This document shows, piece after piece, positions 44,351-56,864 of a stretch of DNA of 64,000 bases. Made by a program: the position numbers and the translations under genes. Position 1 is the first letter of the stretch. Each line of letters opens with the position of its first letter. The notes below the pieces were generated by a model. That model was not told the origin of the DNA, did not search any database, and saw nothing but the letters and a program-made list of their open reading frames with translations. This stretch comes from Stomorhina lunata (lineage: Eukaryota; Arthropoda; Insecta; Diptera; Rhiniidae). The stretch covers positions 61,669,928 to 61,733,927 of the forward strand of contig OW121744.1 of NCBI GenBank assembly GCA_933228675.1, read 5' to 3'.

Positions 44351-44939
44351 TGGATGTAATGATGTAGTATTTTAGTTGTTTTTTTTATTCATGATCTCTT
44401 ACGTCGGCTGAAAGATGAAGAGATCTTAAGAGGAAAATTTATTTATTTTTGTTTGGAACATATGATGCTATAGTTGTATAATTTGAAAACAAAAAATTGC
44501 GAAAATAGCGTTACGTAATATGTGAACAGGCCATGAATGGAAAAATATTCAATGAAAGCGATTTTATTGATTATTTCACTGAACAAATTATTGATAAATG
44601 ATTCTGAATGAAGGTGAACTCGATTCAATTATGTTTAATAGAAAAAAAAAATTATAAAATGGAATTAAGCTTGAAATATCGCTTGTTGGGTCATATTGAC
44701 CCAAAGGGTACTAAATGTGTGTAAATCGTGTTTTGAAAAGTGGAGGGTGAAGGAAAAATTTTAATATTATTACTTTATTTTAAAAAGATAATTTTCGTCC
44801 CTGTAATGGATAAATTAAAGTTTCACATTCATATCTAATTATTTAATGAGATAATTTTGCGTTTGAAAAACAAAATTGGGTCAAATTGACCCAAGGAGTG
44901 TATAAGGGTTAAATAAGTTTTATTGTAGTTTGCATATTC

Positions 44940-46560
44940 GCATGTTTTTTTGGTAGCACCAACCTTCAAAAGATATTAGCCTTAAAAAACATTGTGAATC
45001 ATATGTGATGCACAGACATTTTTTTCTTTTTAACCAGTTGTGTTCTATGCATCACATATGATTCTCTGTTTTTAGTACTTGTTTAAATGCTAAATAATGA
45101 ATCCCAAAGCTTTTTATGGACAAAAATTAATGAGAAGTTAAGATTCTAAAGAAGACCTCTTTCGAGATAGTGGTGATGACTATATTTTTTTCTTATATGG
45201 GTAAAAATCAAACTGTTTTAATTCCTTTTAAACCGATTTTAAACTTCAGGTATATTGAACACAAAATTTTAGCAGCGCAAGTTTGCACTTCTTAGCGTAA
45301 TTGGCATGCAAATTTAAAATATGTATGTTAAAAAATCGATGGAAGCATTCACGATTTCTTTCATATTTCGTCGTCTTCTTCATTAGTTTCAACATGAATC
45401 TAAAACGTTGTTTTATTAAATAGACACCACACTTAGGGGATGAATCCATTGCCCTCTAAATTTGAATTTCGTCACTTCCAATACTACTTAATGGCTTTCG
45501 AAATTTGAAGCACGTTTTCGCCACTTTTTAATTTTTTCGCATATTTTTCGGCCGTTTCAAGGAAATCCAAAAAAAGTGGATAAGAATTGGAAGATCTTTC
45601 AGCTTTGCATCGTTTGATATATATCTCATAAATGTGCTATATATAGGTATAACATACGTCAGGTGTTAATGACGAAAACTTGAACGTAAATTTTTCAAAA
45701 TACCGATTTTTCGTGGAGCGCACTCGCAAATAGTTATGTATGAAAATTTCCAAACTACCACATAAACCGAGTTTTTTGCCATTTAACACCTAAAAGCGGA
45801 CCATAAAAATAATTTTTTGCTGAAATTTTATGAAGATTTTGAAAATCGTGAAAAAAAAGTGCATAATGGTTTGAGATAGCAAACTGAGACAAAATTAGCG
45901 ATGTCATTTATAACCGATTTGCATCGTTCCCACGGAAGTCGGTTCTTCGTACCGGAACGACTCGGAAATCTTAGGATTCCGACCAAGGACTTCCACTTCT
46001 GCGATATTACCAATAATATCGCAGTTACAACAACAACAACATAACCAATTTGCATCAAAAGTTTGATACAAATTTCTTTACTAGCTGAGAACGCGAAGGT
46101 TTTATCTAAAAACATCTCATCTGAAGCACATTCCGAATTAAGCAGAAAATTTAACAGGAATGGTCTTAAAACCATTCTTTAAAAAAGCTTTACCTTAGAT
46201 CTAAAGTTTTCCATAATTTTCAAAATCTGATGAAGGAGAAGAAAACTATGCAGTAGAATGAACATCTGAGGACGAAAGATTGGAGCAAAATTCATGTGTA
46301 AATCACATGTGATACACAAGAGAATGAAAATAACTTGCTGTGCATCATATGTGATACATTTGGCAGGGAAAGGGTTAAATCAAATCTCAGCTTAATAAGA
46401 ACTTATATTATATCCTGCAAAACTGTCAAAGTGTTTACAATTTGTCATTTGTTTGGGGTAAAAATTGCAGAATTGGGTAGTATTGGGTAGTACAAAGATT
46501 TCATACACTGGTCTATTTTGAGTACCTTGATGTTCGTGTTTTACTCAATTGAGCGTTTAC
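44940..46560 (+). repeat. Duplicated block with ATCATATGTGATGCACAG hairpin, copy 1
   Basis: Contains GAATCATATGTGATGCACAG (44996-45015) facing its inverse CATCACATATGATTC (45050-45064), then MNPKAFYGQKLMRS-like frame at 45100, and at the right CTGTGCATCATATGTGATAC (46339) and AAAGGGTTAAATCAAATCTC. The same order recurs at 47690-49405. The two ends and the TTAA suggest a piggyBac-like non-autonomous family, but similarity continues past the TTAA, so this is not certain. Confidence 0.6.
45924..46043. repeat. 120-bp short repeat with (CAA)n tail, copy 2
   Basis: Second copy of the repeat at 43579-43698, including the CAACAACAACAACA end; sits within the duplicated block 44940-46560. Confidence 0.75.
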
Positions 46561-47689
46561 TCAAGTATAAAGGCTTTTTTAGTTTCAAAGATGGAATTAA
46601 TAAAAATTTTTCGGTTAAGAAGTCGTTTGCTAGTTTAACACACTTTTCTAAAATTTTGAATTTTAGAATTCACATTTTTAACAACTATCCACTAATGTAT
46701 CCCTTTGTAAAGCGGAAAGTGGTGTTCTTAGTTTTAAGATATTTTGTATATAAAATTGAAAATAAAATTTATAATTTTTATCGCTTAAAGAGTTAATTTC
46801 CATGAAATTAAAATATATCATTCTAAAAAATGACAAAAAGGATTGAAACAAAACTCTTAAAAAAAAAGAAACTCGGTAAAATTATTTAAACCAAAAAAGA
46901 ACAAACATAAAGCTTTTAATAAAATTTGCAAAAAAAATTCAAAAATCAACAAAAACATACAACAGAAAAATAGAAATAAAAGAGAAACCCAATAATAAAA
47001 TACATATGGCCAGACGCAAAATACTTAAAACAACACAAACACAATGAAAAAAAACCAAAATTGGAGCAAATGTGGGCGAGGTACTGTTTCTGTTTCCTTA
47101 AAAACAAAGTTTCAGTTCGATGTTCAAGCTTTGATTTTTAAACGAAAATTTGATGAATATAAAAAATTAACAACATGAACCATTAAATTGTATACAACAA
47201 AAATGTCTGTCCAACCAAACTGGACAGATAGACAGAGAGACAGACAGACAGACTATCAGTCAGTCAAAAAGAGCAAAAAATAAAATTCAAATAAAAATTA
47301 ACAATAAATGGAGCTTCATATAGTAATGAAGAAAACCCAACTAAAACCGCAATCCGCAAATATTTAGTGTGAATGAAAAATGACCAACAATAAAAGAACA
47401 ATAACGACAACATTTTAACCACAAGAAAGCCCCAACCAAAGAAAAGGTAAAAAAGCGGTTAAAGATATAAAATTTGAAATAGCAAAAATTAAGTAAAAAT
47501 CCGTAACGCACAAAATATAATGCTTTCAGTTAAAGTCGTGAAAAAAAAAATTAAAAATACTTTAAATATTTATTCATCTTTTTAAACAATTGAAGTGTTA
47601 AGAAATCAATTTAAATATTACAAAAACACAAGCTGAATATTTAGGGAATTCATATAGTGATGTGTGATTCATCGGTCTTTCAAGTCCTC
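46561..47689. other. A-rich stretch, no gene seen
   Basis: Strongly A-rich on the plus strand, with a GACAGACAGACAGA run near 47225-47252. No element ends or coding signal. Confidence 0.5.
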
Positions 47690-49405
47690 ATATTATTCGA
47701 ATTTCGCATTAATCAATTATTCGATTAATCGAAATCAGGATCGTAAGGTTCGGTATGGTAAGTGTGGCTGTCTGGTAAATCGATTTACTTGAACTATAAA
47801 GTTCATTGTGTTATAACGGAAGCTAAGAACTGGCTAACTATGTTCGCTTAAAAAAGCTCTCAAATCGACCAATTTTTTATATACTGCCATTAAAAAAAAC
47901 AGTGTGAATCATATGTGATGCACAGACAGTTTTTACTATAATTTTTAACCTAGATCCTAATGTTCGGTATGGTAAGTGTGGATGTCTGGTAATCAGATTT
48001 ATTTGAATTATAAAGTTCATTGTCTTAGTATGTTCGCTTTAAAAAGCTCTCAATTCGAACAATTTTTTATATACTGCCTGTTTAAAAAAAAACGCGAGAA
48101 TCATATGTGATGCACAGACATTTTTTTACTATAAAGTTGTATTCTGTGCATCACATTTAATCCTCTTTTTTTTAAAGCTAAATAATGAGTCTAAGAGCTT
48201 TTTATGGCCAACAATTAACGAGAAGTGATGATTCTGAAGAAGACACCTTTTGAGATAGTGGTGACCCTGCAGAAATTATTGGAGTACATGATCCGCTTTA
48301 AGTAAAAATGAGTATTTACAACATGGTTCGATGTAATGCAAACATGGACCATGATGACTAAAAAAAATATTTGGCAATACTCGCAACACATGATTAAAAA
48401 AATACTACAATGGTAACACCGTTACGCCATGTTTAGTTTAGTGTGTTTAGAAGGTACTTTTACACATGATTTGAGTGAAATTTCAGCATCATAACTCAAT
48501 TATGGAAGGACCGGTCTATGGGAGGTACCGTAAATAGTGAACCGATTTCAACAAATTTCAGTAGACCTTTTTTCTGTACCGAATGAAAAATTTCATAGAA
48601 ATATCTTAAAAATTGCAAGTGTTTTAACTTGATTTTAAAAAATTGCAATTTACCCTTCAGCATTTCTCATAATTTGCCGTTTTATGACGTTCAAGCTCTT
48701 CTTTGAGCTTTCACGTGTTCGGCGACCTACTGTAGTTGTTTATCTTCCGCGGGTTAATAGAATAAAATGGTTTCCAAAATACTTTTCCGTGGTAATCCAT
48801 GGACTAGTGACACTGTGTAATTTCAAAACTAAGTGACTAGTTTTTGGTTTACTCTGACGTAATGTTTTTTGGATTACACTTTCCTCTCCTAAGACTTGAA
48901 ATGTAAAATGAAGCATGTTTTTTCCATATGTTTGGATTACTTTTGGACAAGTCTTGGTCCCTTGTGGAGTACTCTTTAAACGGTAAGGAGTAAGCGTAAA
49001 GAGTAATCTCGATTTCAGCAGGGGATGACTATATTTTTTCTGATTTATGTTTTTCATCACTTTTAAAATCTGACGAAGGAGGAGAAAACTATGCAGAAGA
49101 ATGTACATGTGAGGACGAAAGCAAAATACATGTGTTAATCACATGTATGAAAGCGACTTGCTGTGCATCATATGTGATACATAGGACAGGGAAAGGGTTA
49201 AGTCAAATCTTAGCTTAATATACCACCTTTTAACACATCCCTATCTGGCATGGAATTGTGGAACTGTCAAAGAGTAAACAATTTGTCATTTATGTTCGGG
49301 GTAACAATTGCAGAATCACATTTAGAGCATCCAATGGGGTAGGACAAAGATTTCATACACTGGTCTATTTTGAGTACCTTGATGTATGTGTTTTACTCAA
49401 TTGAA
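47690..49405 (+). repeat. Duplicated block with ATCATATGTGATGCACAG hairpin, copy 2
   Basis: The left part is itself tandemly repeated: GTTCGGTATGGTAAGTGTGG at 47749 and 47962, each running through TTTTTTATATACTGCC to AATCATATGTGATGCACAGA (47906 and 48103). Then MSLRAFYGQQLTRSDDSEED at 48187, a short frame with a stop. At the right, CTGTGCATCATATGTGATAC (49160), AAAGGGTTAAGTCAAATCTT and TTTCATACACTGGTCTATTT match copy 1. A scrap of ACCCTTCACC repeat is at about 48490-48580. Confidence 0.6.
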
Positions 49406-49410
49406 CGTTT

Positions 49411-49880
49411 ACTTACTTACTTAAATGACCTATATTTAAAACCTGTTAAGGTCAAAGACCCAGCTTATTTTAGAAATCCATGCGCCTCAATCTTGTGCGC
49501 ATATTCTCCAATTGCGTAGGCCAAGCTTTGAAAAATTTTCCGCTACTTGGTCTTTCCATTAAAGTTTCGGACGTCCTCTATTAATATTAGGCGTGACGGT
49601 TTTTATTCTAAATTTAGCATTTTCTTAATAATTGTTTTTTTTTTATTTTTCAGGAATGGGTTACCAGCCCGACGTCCTAACCCACATTTTTTATCGTTCT
49701 TATGGGAGAACTCGCAGCACATTTTAGCTAACTACATTAACGGTTGTTAGCGTTAACGATACCACGAGGTGGTCAGTGTCCACAGTTGAGATGAAGGATA
49801 ACCAAGATAAGTCTGGGCTTACCAAGTTAAGACCAATGAGAAGCGTTGTTTGGTATTCAACATCCCCTACTAATATTTCT
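49411..49880 (-). pseudogene. RTE-type LINE 3' fragment
   Basis: ACTTACTTAAATGACCTATA and AACCTGTTAAGGTCAAAGAC are the inverse of the LINE 3' end at 36200-36265; the minus strand has FSKLGLRNWRICAQ against LSKPDLRFGEYTHM there. The part from 49650 on (GGGTTACCAGCCCGACGTCC, GTGTCCACAGTTGAGATGAA) is shared with 53801-54245. Confidence 0.65.
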
Positions 49881-49973
49881 ATGTAAGGCATCGAAATATC
49901 TGACGTTAAGGTATGCCATTCGACTCAGAATCACTGGGCGGCTGGCCATGTGAGTTTTTTTTATCAACGTGCA

Positions 49974-50086
49974 GGGGGGTCACTGTGTATCTCGATTCGA
50001 AAATAAAACTGTTCGAATTTGTATGCATAAAGCATTGCGTTTAGCAAATATTTCCTTTCGAATCGAAATACGCAGTAACCCCCCAG
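49974..50086. repeat. Small inverted-repeat element with GGGGGG ends
   Basis: AGGGGGGTCACTGTGTAT and TCGATTCGAAAA on the left pair with the inverse TTTCGAATCGAAATACGCAG and TAACCCCCC on the right. About 110 bp; MITE-like hairpin. Confidence 0.65.
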
Positions 50087-50129
50087 GTCGCAAACATTAA
50101 TGCAAAATATTTATTAAAATTAATACCGA

Positions 50130-50440
50130 CTCAGAACTTGGAAACTAAAGAAGATAAATCCATTTAACAAAAATCTGTGATCACTAAAAAAATTAAAATT
50201 CGTACTAAAATTTAATTTTTTAAAAAATTTTATATGAAAACATAGAGCTTCTTTTTTCTTGGAAACTAAAGGAGATACGAGCCATTTGAGAAAAAATCTG
50301 TAATAACTAAAAAAATTTAAAATACGTACTAAAACTTATTTTTTAAACAATTTTTACATGAAAATATAAACTTTGATTTTCTTGGAAACTAAAGGAGATA
50401 GTGCCATTTAAGCAAAAATCTGTAAATTTTTTGAAAAAAT
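50130..50440 (+). repeat. Three tandem copies of a 120-bp sequence
   Basis: CTTGGAAACTAAAGAAGATA (50137), CTTGGAAACTAAAGGAGATA (50261) and again (50381), each followed by CCATTT, AAAAATCTGT and ACTAAAAAAATT. The last is truncated. Confidence 0.75.
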
Positions 50441-51149
50441 ATTGAAAGTGCCTATATGTTTGGGAACATATTTTTTACAAAAACCCAGTATCAGCTTTCT
50501 TTTGGATCGTCTTCTTCGCTATGTTAGATTCATAATAAATTTGCAAATTTGTTTCGAACACAATCTTTATTCAACTAAAAGTACGCTTTAAATAATTGTA
50601 GAAAGTAAAACAAAATTAGATAATAAAATTGAAACTAAAAAAAAAACTGAAAAATCAAAGATAAATACATACATATATATTTAAGTTATATTTCGTGCAA
50701 TTTTTTATTAAATTTCTGCGTTTTTTTTTATTTGTATATTGAGTAATCAAACAATAAATGAATAGCGATTCATTAAAACTCAAATACATGCGTAAAATCT
50801 ATAAATATTTCGCATAATTAAGTGATAACATATGAAGTCTTAGAAGAAAGAAACTCTTTAAAGGCTTTAACAATTTAAGTACTTTTTTACGATTTGAAAT
50901 TTTGGTAAAAGTTGTAGTTTTTACTATTATTTATTTATTTAAATATATTATGTTCAAACGTAGGTCTAAGTCTAGTTATGTAGTGGGTTGAGGTTAAGCG
51001 CTTGATGGTACTCAAATTTTTAGAAACAAATTTTTTAAAACTATTTTTTTTTAACTCTTAAAATTTGACGAATATCTGACAGATATTGAAAATAAATATT
51101 ATATTTTCAAGGTTTTTTCTATAAATCAAAAAAAGTAGTGAATTGTAGA
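50441..51149. other. No gene seen
   Basis: AT-rich, no recognised feature. Confidence 0.4.
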
Positions 51150-52876
51150 TGTGGAGAACCGGCGTTGCCCGTGTTACTGATATATTTTTTGATAATTCAA
51201 AGAATACTTGAATATTTATACATATAATTTATCTTATATTCTTAAACGAGCAATAATTGTATGTATTTATATATATATAGAATGACTATCTCGAAAACGG
51301 CTCTAACGATTTTGATAAAATTTGGACAGTGGGTATCTTTTTTGATGTATAGGTCGAAGAAGTTTTGGAACTTTTGCCTCTAAGAGGGTAAAAACGGGTA
51401 AAAAGGGGAAAAAATCGAAAACGCTATATCTCCTAAAGTAATAGGTATAGAAACAAAATTAAAATTACGTTTTAAACAACTATGAAAATAAGTGGACAGG
51501 TGTTTGGTACTTTTTTGAAACTATGTTCGATAGGGGGTAAAAAAGGCTGAAAATAGTTTTTTTGGTACCTTTTTAACCCACTCTTATATTTTAAACTAAA
51601 GAATATAGAAAGAAACTTTGTACTGCAATCAATAGATGTAAAAGAAACATGAAATACGTATTTGGTACTTTTTTGATTTTGGAGCCGAAATGGGTAAAAA
51701 GGGGATAAAATGATAACATAACATCTCCGAAGTAATATGATAGGAACATTATACATTATGTTAACTGCGTTTTAATAAAATGTACCGAACTCAATTTGCA
51801 CCAAAAAAGTACCAAATATGCATATGGAACTTTTAGAAATTAGGAAATAAAAAGGGGGAAAATTAGTATTATTTTAAACAAATGAATGTTTGTCTGTATG
51901 TATGTTCTTTATAGAATAGTAAACTGTGAATTTGATCATGTTATGTTCTTTAGCGAAGATGTTGCGGATAAGCCGGCGAAGGTTTTTAAGTTGATGAGAC
52001 TAATTTCCAACAGATGGCGCCACTGAAAATTACTAAAAATTAATAAAATCGTAAACTGTACATTTGATCATGCTATGATCTTTAGCAAAGTTGTAGCGCA
52101 TGAGCCGCCGGAGGCTTTTTAGTTGGTATGAATAATTTCCGACAGATGGCGCTACAGAAACTTACTCAAAGTCAATTTAATCGTAATCTGTACATTTAAT
52201 CATGCTACAATCTTTAGCAAAGTTGTTGCACATGAGCCGACGAAGGTTTCTTAGTTGGTATGAAGAAATTTCGACAGGTGGCGCCACTGAAATTTACTCA
52301 AAGTCAATTTAATCGTAAGCTGTACATTTAATCATGCTATAATCTTCAGCAAAGTTGTTACGGATAAGCCGAAGAAGGTTTATGAATTGGAATGAGCAAA
52401 GTCCGACAGATGGCGCCACAGAAAATTACTCAAAGTGAATTAAATCGTAAACTGTGCATTTGATCATGTTATAATCATAAGCAAAGTTGTTACGAATAAG
52501 CAGACAAAGGTTTCTTATATGGTACGAACAACTTCAAGTGGCGCCACTTAAAACTACTCAAAATGAATTAAATCGTAAACTGTGCATTTGATCAGACTAT
52601 AATCTTTAGCAAAGTTGTTGCGCATGAGTCGACGGAGGTTTCTGTTGGTATGAATAATTTCCAAAATTATTAAAATGAGTTAAACTGTAAACTATGCAAA
52701 CTACGTGTTGGTCGGACAAAATAAATAAAATAATTCAAAATTAACTGAATATTTGTACAATGTCTTTCCACTAAATTTATTTTAGCACTTTATAAAATAA
52801 AATATATAAAAACTTTAAAATTTGCCTCAAAATGCTAATCATAAAGCTCCGAGCAAGGCTCGGTCAACCAGGTACT
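51150..52876 (+). mobile_element. Helentron/HINE-like non-autonomous element, plus copy
   Basis: Left end GGAGAACCGGCGTTGCCCGT at 51152; short TATATATA stretch near 51268; conserved core ATCTCGAAAACGGCTCTAAC; six and a part tandem repeats of about 128 bp between 51921 and 52690 (each with GTAAACTGTACATTTGATCA, GCAAAGTTGTTGC and GACAGATGGCGCCAC). The end has the hairpin CCGAGCAAGGCTCGG (52849-52863), then TCAACCAGGTACT. Subterminal repeats, microsatellite, core, minisatellite and 3' hairpin in that order are the plan of Helentron-associated INE (DINE-1-like) elements. No Rep/helicase. Confidence 0.75.
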
Positions 52877-53498
52877 TAGTATTAAAGGTAAAGTTCCCTC
52901 CGCTTCTATTCCGTTTAATTATATCAAAACTTATGAACGACGTTTTAAAACGAGATATTTCAGAATGGGATGAAGAAGTTCAATGACTCTACATTTCATT
53001 CTTCTAAAGGTAACATACATATCTATAATTATACTATAATTAGTTTTTCTATGTGGTTAGAACTACCCCTGCTCCTATCCTGCTTGTTTTGGGAAACCTT
53101 CTCTAGTTAATTAATGTACAAACTTTGAAGTCTTTATATTTAAAAGTACTTAAAATGCACGCGGTTACTCATTTCCTTTGTATGGGGTCCCCTAGACAGA
53201 TCCTACAACAATTGGTCCATACTACTACCGCAGTGCAATGTACCCAGTAAAACTTTTCATTACCAAATAATGAGTTAAACAGTTAAACTATTGAACACGA
53301 ACTACTTACTCATTCGCTGTTTAAGTCATTACATTAACATGGGGATGTCATTGGAGGCAAGTACTTACCAATTGCAGAAAAGTAATGACTTGGGTAAGCA
53401 ATTTGAAAGCAACAACAACAACAACAACAGCAACAACTTTTTTTGTTGTTGTTTTATTAAAAACATATATTTTTAAACGAAATACAAAATTTTTTTTA
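52877..53498. other. No gene seen; scraps of an unclassified repeat
   Basis: Phrases such as CTACCCCTGCTCCTATCCTG (53067) are the inverse of GGATCGGAGCAGGGGT at 55192 and resemble 39190 and 41034, so a diffuse repeat family is present. A CAACAACAACAACAACAGCA run lies at 53412-53431. Confidence 0.45.
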
Positions 53499-53578
53499 TG
53501 ATCCCATGGGGGCTCGAACCCAGACCCTCCGACTGCTAGGCAGAGACTCTTCGACTGAGCTACTTCATATGTTGAAAA
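53499..53578 (-). pseudogene. tRNA-like sequence (tRNA-Ala-like) or SINE head
   Basis: The minus strand reads GAAGTAGCTCAGTCGAAGAG, then TCTCTGCCTAGCAGTCGGAG and GGGTTCGAGCCCCC. TAGCTCAGTCG fits the A box and GTTCGAGCC the B box. An anticodon stem CTCTG/CGGAG can form and the loop would present AGC (Ala). The acceptor stem pairs poorly and the T stem has mismatches, so it is more likely a pseudogene or a SINE head than a working tRNA. Confidence 0.55.
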
Positions 53579-53800
53579 CTTAGCAGCTTATAATTAATAT
53601 AAACAATTTTTATTTTTAGATCCAAAATCATGTGAAAATAACTTTGTTTTTCCCTGCTTTTTTTTTGAGTTGTTGTAATTTTTGGAAAAATATTTTTATA
53701 CGATTTTTTGTAATTATTTTAAAACTTTTTTAAAATTATTTTAAAACTTAAACAATTTAAATCTTCTTTTTTGTATAAGTTTTTACATAAGATTGACTCT

Positions 53801-54245
53801 TACTTACTTAAATGTTACAACCTGTTAAGGTCAAAGTCCGAGCATATTTTAGAATTCCATGGATTTCGATCTTGTGCGAATATTCTCCAATTTTATAGAC
53901 CAAGCTTTGAAAAATGTTTCTCTACTTGGTCTTTCTATCGAAGTTTCGGACATCCTTCTCTAACATTAGGTAGTGGGACATTTCAATTCTAATTTTATCC
54001 TTTTCATTGTATTTTTGTTCAAGAGAGGGTTACTAGCCCGTAATCCTAACCCATTTTTATCGATCTTATGGGACAACTCTCGGAACATGTTAACTCACAA
54101 TATTAATGGGTGTTAAACTATCTCCCCGGGTGATACCATGAGGAGGTGTGTGTCCACAGTTGAGATGAAGGATGACCCAGATATGTTGGGCTTACCAAGT
54201 TAAGACCAATAAGAATCGTGTTTGGTATTCAGCATCCCCTACATA
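53801..54245 (-). pseudogene. RTE-type LINE 3' fragment, second copy
   Basis: TACTTACTTAAATGTTACAA and CCTGTTAAGGTCAAAGTCCG through GTGTCCACAGTTGAGATGAA run parallel to 49411-49880 at high but imperfect identity, in the same orientation. Non-coding by now. Confidence 0.65.
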
Positions 54246-54394
54246 ATCAAAATTGACTCATGATGGTATTTTTTCATTAACGTGAGTTAGTTTTACAAAT
54301 TTTTTTACAGAAGATATTATTTAAGTTCTTAAAATTCAAAAATCATTTAAAAAGACTCTTTTAATAAAAAAAAAAACTAAAAAAAATTGTTGCC

Positions 54395-54430
54395 CTTGGT
54401 GGGATTTGAACCGGGGCCATTCAGTTTAAA
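54395..54430 (-). repeat. tRNA T-arm-like scrap
   Basis: The minus strand reads CCCCGGTTCAAATCCCACCA, a good B box and T-arm, without a matching A box upstream. Probably a SINE remnant. Confidence 0.4.
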
Positions 54431-54544
54431 TTACCATCTTAATTACAAATAAGTACTTCTGTATTAACTTATTATTTATTCGGATGGTATGTTGTATTCG
54501 TTACAAGGTAACCAGTTATCAGAGTACTTGCCATTACCAAAGTT

Positions 54545-54725
54545 TTGCTGGGTATAGCAGATTTGCATACCAGAGGTACCAAGTTCGATTCCCGACCAAA
54601 CCCACTTGAAAAAATAAGTTTTCAAAAAAAGCGGTTCACCTCATAACTCAGCTAGCCACATTTTACTGGGTATTAGGCTATGTAAAACTTTTCTAACTAA
54701 TGCATTTGCCGTTCGGAACCGGAGT
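54545..54725 (+). repeat. tRNA-derived SINE-like sequence
   Basis: AAGTTCGATTCCCGACC (54571) is a B box; the body GCGGTTCACCTCATAACTCA, CAGCTAGCC and TGCCGTTCGGAACCGGAG parallels 25140-25210. The A-box part is poorly preserved. Confidence 0.55.
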
Positions 54726-55321
54726 TAAAACGTGTCTAAAAATAGAATCGGATGCAACACATTGTCTGAGAGAAGTACCCCTTGTACCAATTGGAATGTC
54801 GTTGAAATTATGTATGTATGTATTACCATTGCCTAAAATTTCGTTAGCAAAAGGTTTTAAAGCTTGATAAAAAGATACTTTCAAAAATTTATTTGTATAG
54901 GGGAAAAAACTTCACCTGCTTTGATCCATTTTCTTTTTTTCTAAAATGCGGCCATCGGCAAAAACATTTACTTATTTTAAGTTTGATGTTTCTAACTGCT
55001 CTAGTTTATCACATATTCCGTGATAAATGCTAAATACTGCTAACCTTAACCTATTTATGTTATTTTGGTAGGACCGCCCCTAAAATATATAATTTATCAT
55101 TGAATATGTGATAAACTAAAGCAGTAAGAAACTTTAAACTTAATACAAGTAAATGTTTTTACCAATGGTCGCACTTTAGACACAAATTAAAAGGATCGGA
55201 GCAGGGGTGGTTTCTACCCCCGATATTCAGAAAGAATATTTTTAATATGTTGCCCTGTCTAGATCAGCCTTACTCAACCATTGCACTCAAGAGCCGAGTA
55301 CCAATCGGCCTTTTAACATAT
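54726..55321. other. Unclassified repeat scraps
   Basis: TATCATTGAATATGTGATAA (55098) and GGATCGGAGCAGGGG (55192) recur at about 39112 and 39190, so this stretch and 39060-39240 share an unclassified repeat. No coding signal. Confidence 0.5.
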
Positions 55322-56779
55322 AGTACCTGGTAGACCGAGCCTTGCTCGGAGCTTTTTGATAAGCATTTTGAGGAAAATTTTAAAGTTTTTATATATTTTA
55401 TATTATAAAGTGCTAAAATAAATTTAGAGGAAAGACATTGTTAATTTTGAATTATTTGATTTATTTTGTCCGACCAACACATAGTTTGCATAGTTTACAG
55501 TTAAACTCATTTTGAATAATTTTGGAAATAATTCATATCAACAGAAACCTCTGTCGACTCATGCGCAACAACTTTGCTAAAGATTATAGTCTGATCAAAT
55601 GCACAGTTTACGATTTAATTCATTTTGAGTAGTTTTCTGCCACCTGTCGGACTTTGCTTATTCCAATTCATAAACCTTCTTCGGCTTATCCGTAACAACT
55701 TTGCTGAAGATTATAGCATGATTAAATGTACAGCATACGATTAAATTGACTTTGAGTAAATTTCAGTAGCGCCACCTGTCGAAATTTCTTCATACCAACT
55801 AAGAAACCTTCGTCGGCTCATGTGCAACAACTTTGCTAAAGATTGTAGCATGATTAAATGTACAGATTACGATTAAATTGACTTTGAGTAAGTTTCTGTA
55901 GCGCCACCTGTCGGAAATTATTCATACCAACTAAAAAGCCTTCGTCGGCTCATGCGCTACAACTTTGCTAAAGATCATAGCATGATCAAATGTACAGTTT
56001 ACGATTTAATTAATTTTTAGTAATTTTCAGTGGCGCCATCTGTCGGAAATTAGTCTTATCAACTTTAAAACCTTCGCCGGCTTATCCGCAACATCTTCGC
56101 TAAAGAGCATAACACAATCAAATTCACAGTTTACTATTCTATAAAGAACATACACACAGACAAACATTCATTTGTTTAAAATAATACTAATTTTTCCCCC
56201 TTTTTATTCCCTAATTTCTAAAAGTTCAATATGTATATTTGGTTCTTTTTTGGTGCCAATTGAATTCGGTACATTTTTTTAAAACGCATTTAACATAATG
56301 TATAATGTTCCTATTCATATTACTTTGGAGATGTTAAGTTATCATTTTATCCCTCTTTTTACCCATTATGGCTCCAAAATCAAAAAAGTACCAAATACGT
56401 GTTTCATGTTTTTTTTACATCTATTGATTGCAGTACCAAGTTTCTATCTATATTCTTTAGTTTCAAATATAAGAGTGGGTTAAAAAGGTGCCAAAAAAAA
56501 CTATTTTCACCCTTTTTTACCCCCTATCGGACATAGTTTCAAAAAAGTACCAAACACCTGTCCGCTTATTTTCAAAGCTGTTTAAAACGTAATTTTAATT
56601 TTGTTTCTATACATATTACTTTAGGAGGCATAGCGTTTTCGATTTTTTCCCCTTTTTACCCGTTTTTACCCTCTTAGAGGTAAAAGTTCCAAAAGTCCCT
56701 TCTTCTTCGACCTATACATCAAAAAAGATACCCACTGTCCAAATTTTATCAAAATCGTTAGAGCCGTTTTCGAGATAGC

Positions 56780-56864
<85 letters not shown>

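Larger units (their letters stand above)
42819..44908. mobile_element. TTAA-flanked piggyBac-like element holding a nested LINE
   Basis: TTAA at 42815-42818 and 44909-44912. Ends CCCTTCTACTTTCCTTGG and, inward from the right, CCCTTATACACTCCTTGG. A palindrome GGGTCAATATGACCC lies 45 bp inside the left end and about 200 bp inside the right end (44690-44705), and GGGTCAAATTGACCC sits at the right tip (44878-44893). No transposase of its own is seen; the interior is mainly an antisense LINE (42900-44350), presumably inserted later. Confidence 0.72.

Noticed and set aside
53499..53578. Functional tRNA-Ala gene
   Set aside because: A and B boxes and an AGC loop are present, but acceptor and T stems pair poorly; listed as tRNA-like only.
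56666..56863. Frame beginning with a run of Tyr-Ile repeats
   Set aside because: Translation of the (TA)n microsatellite.
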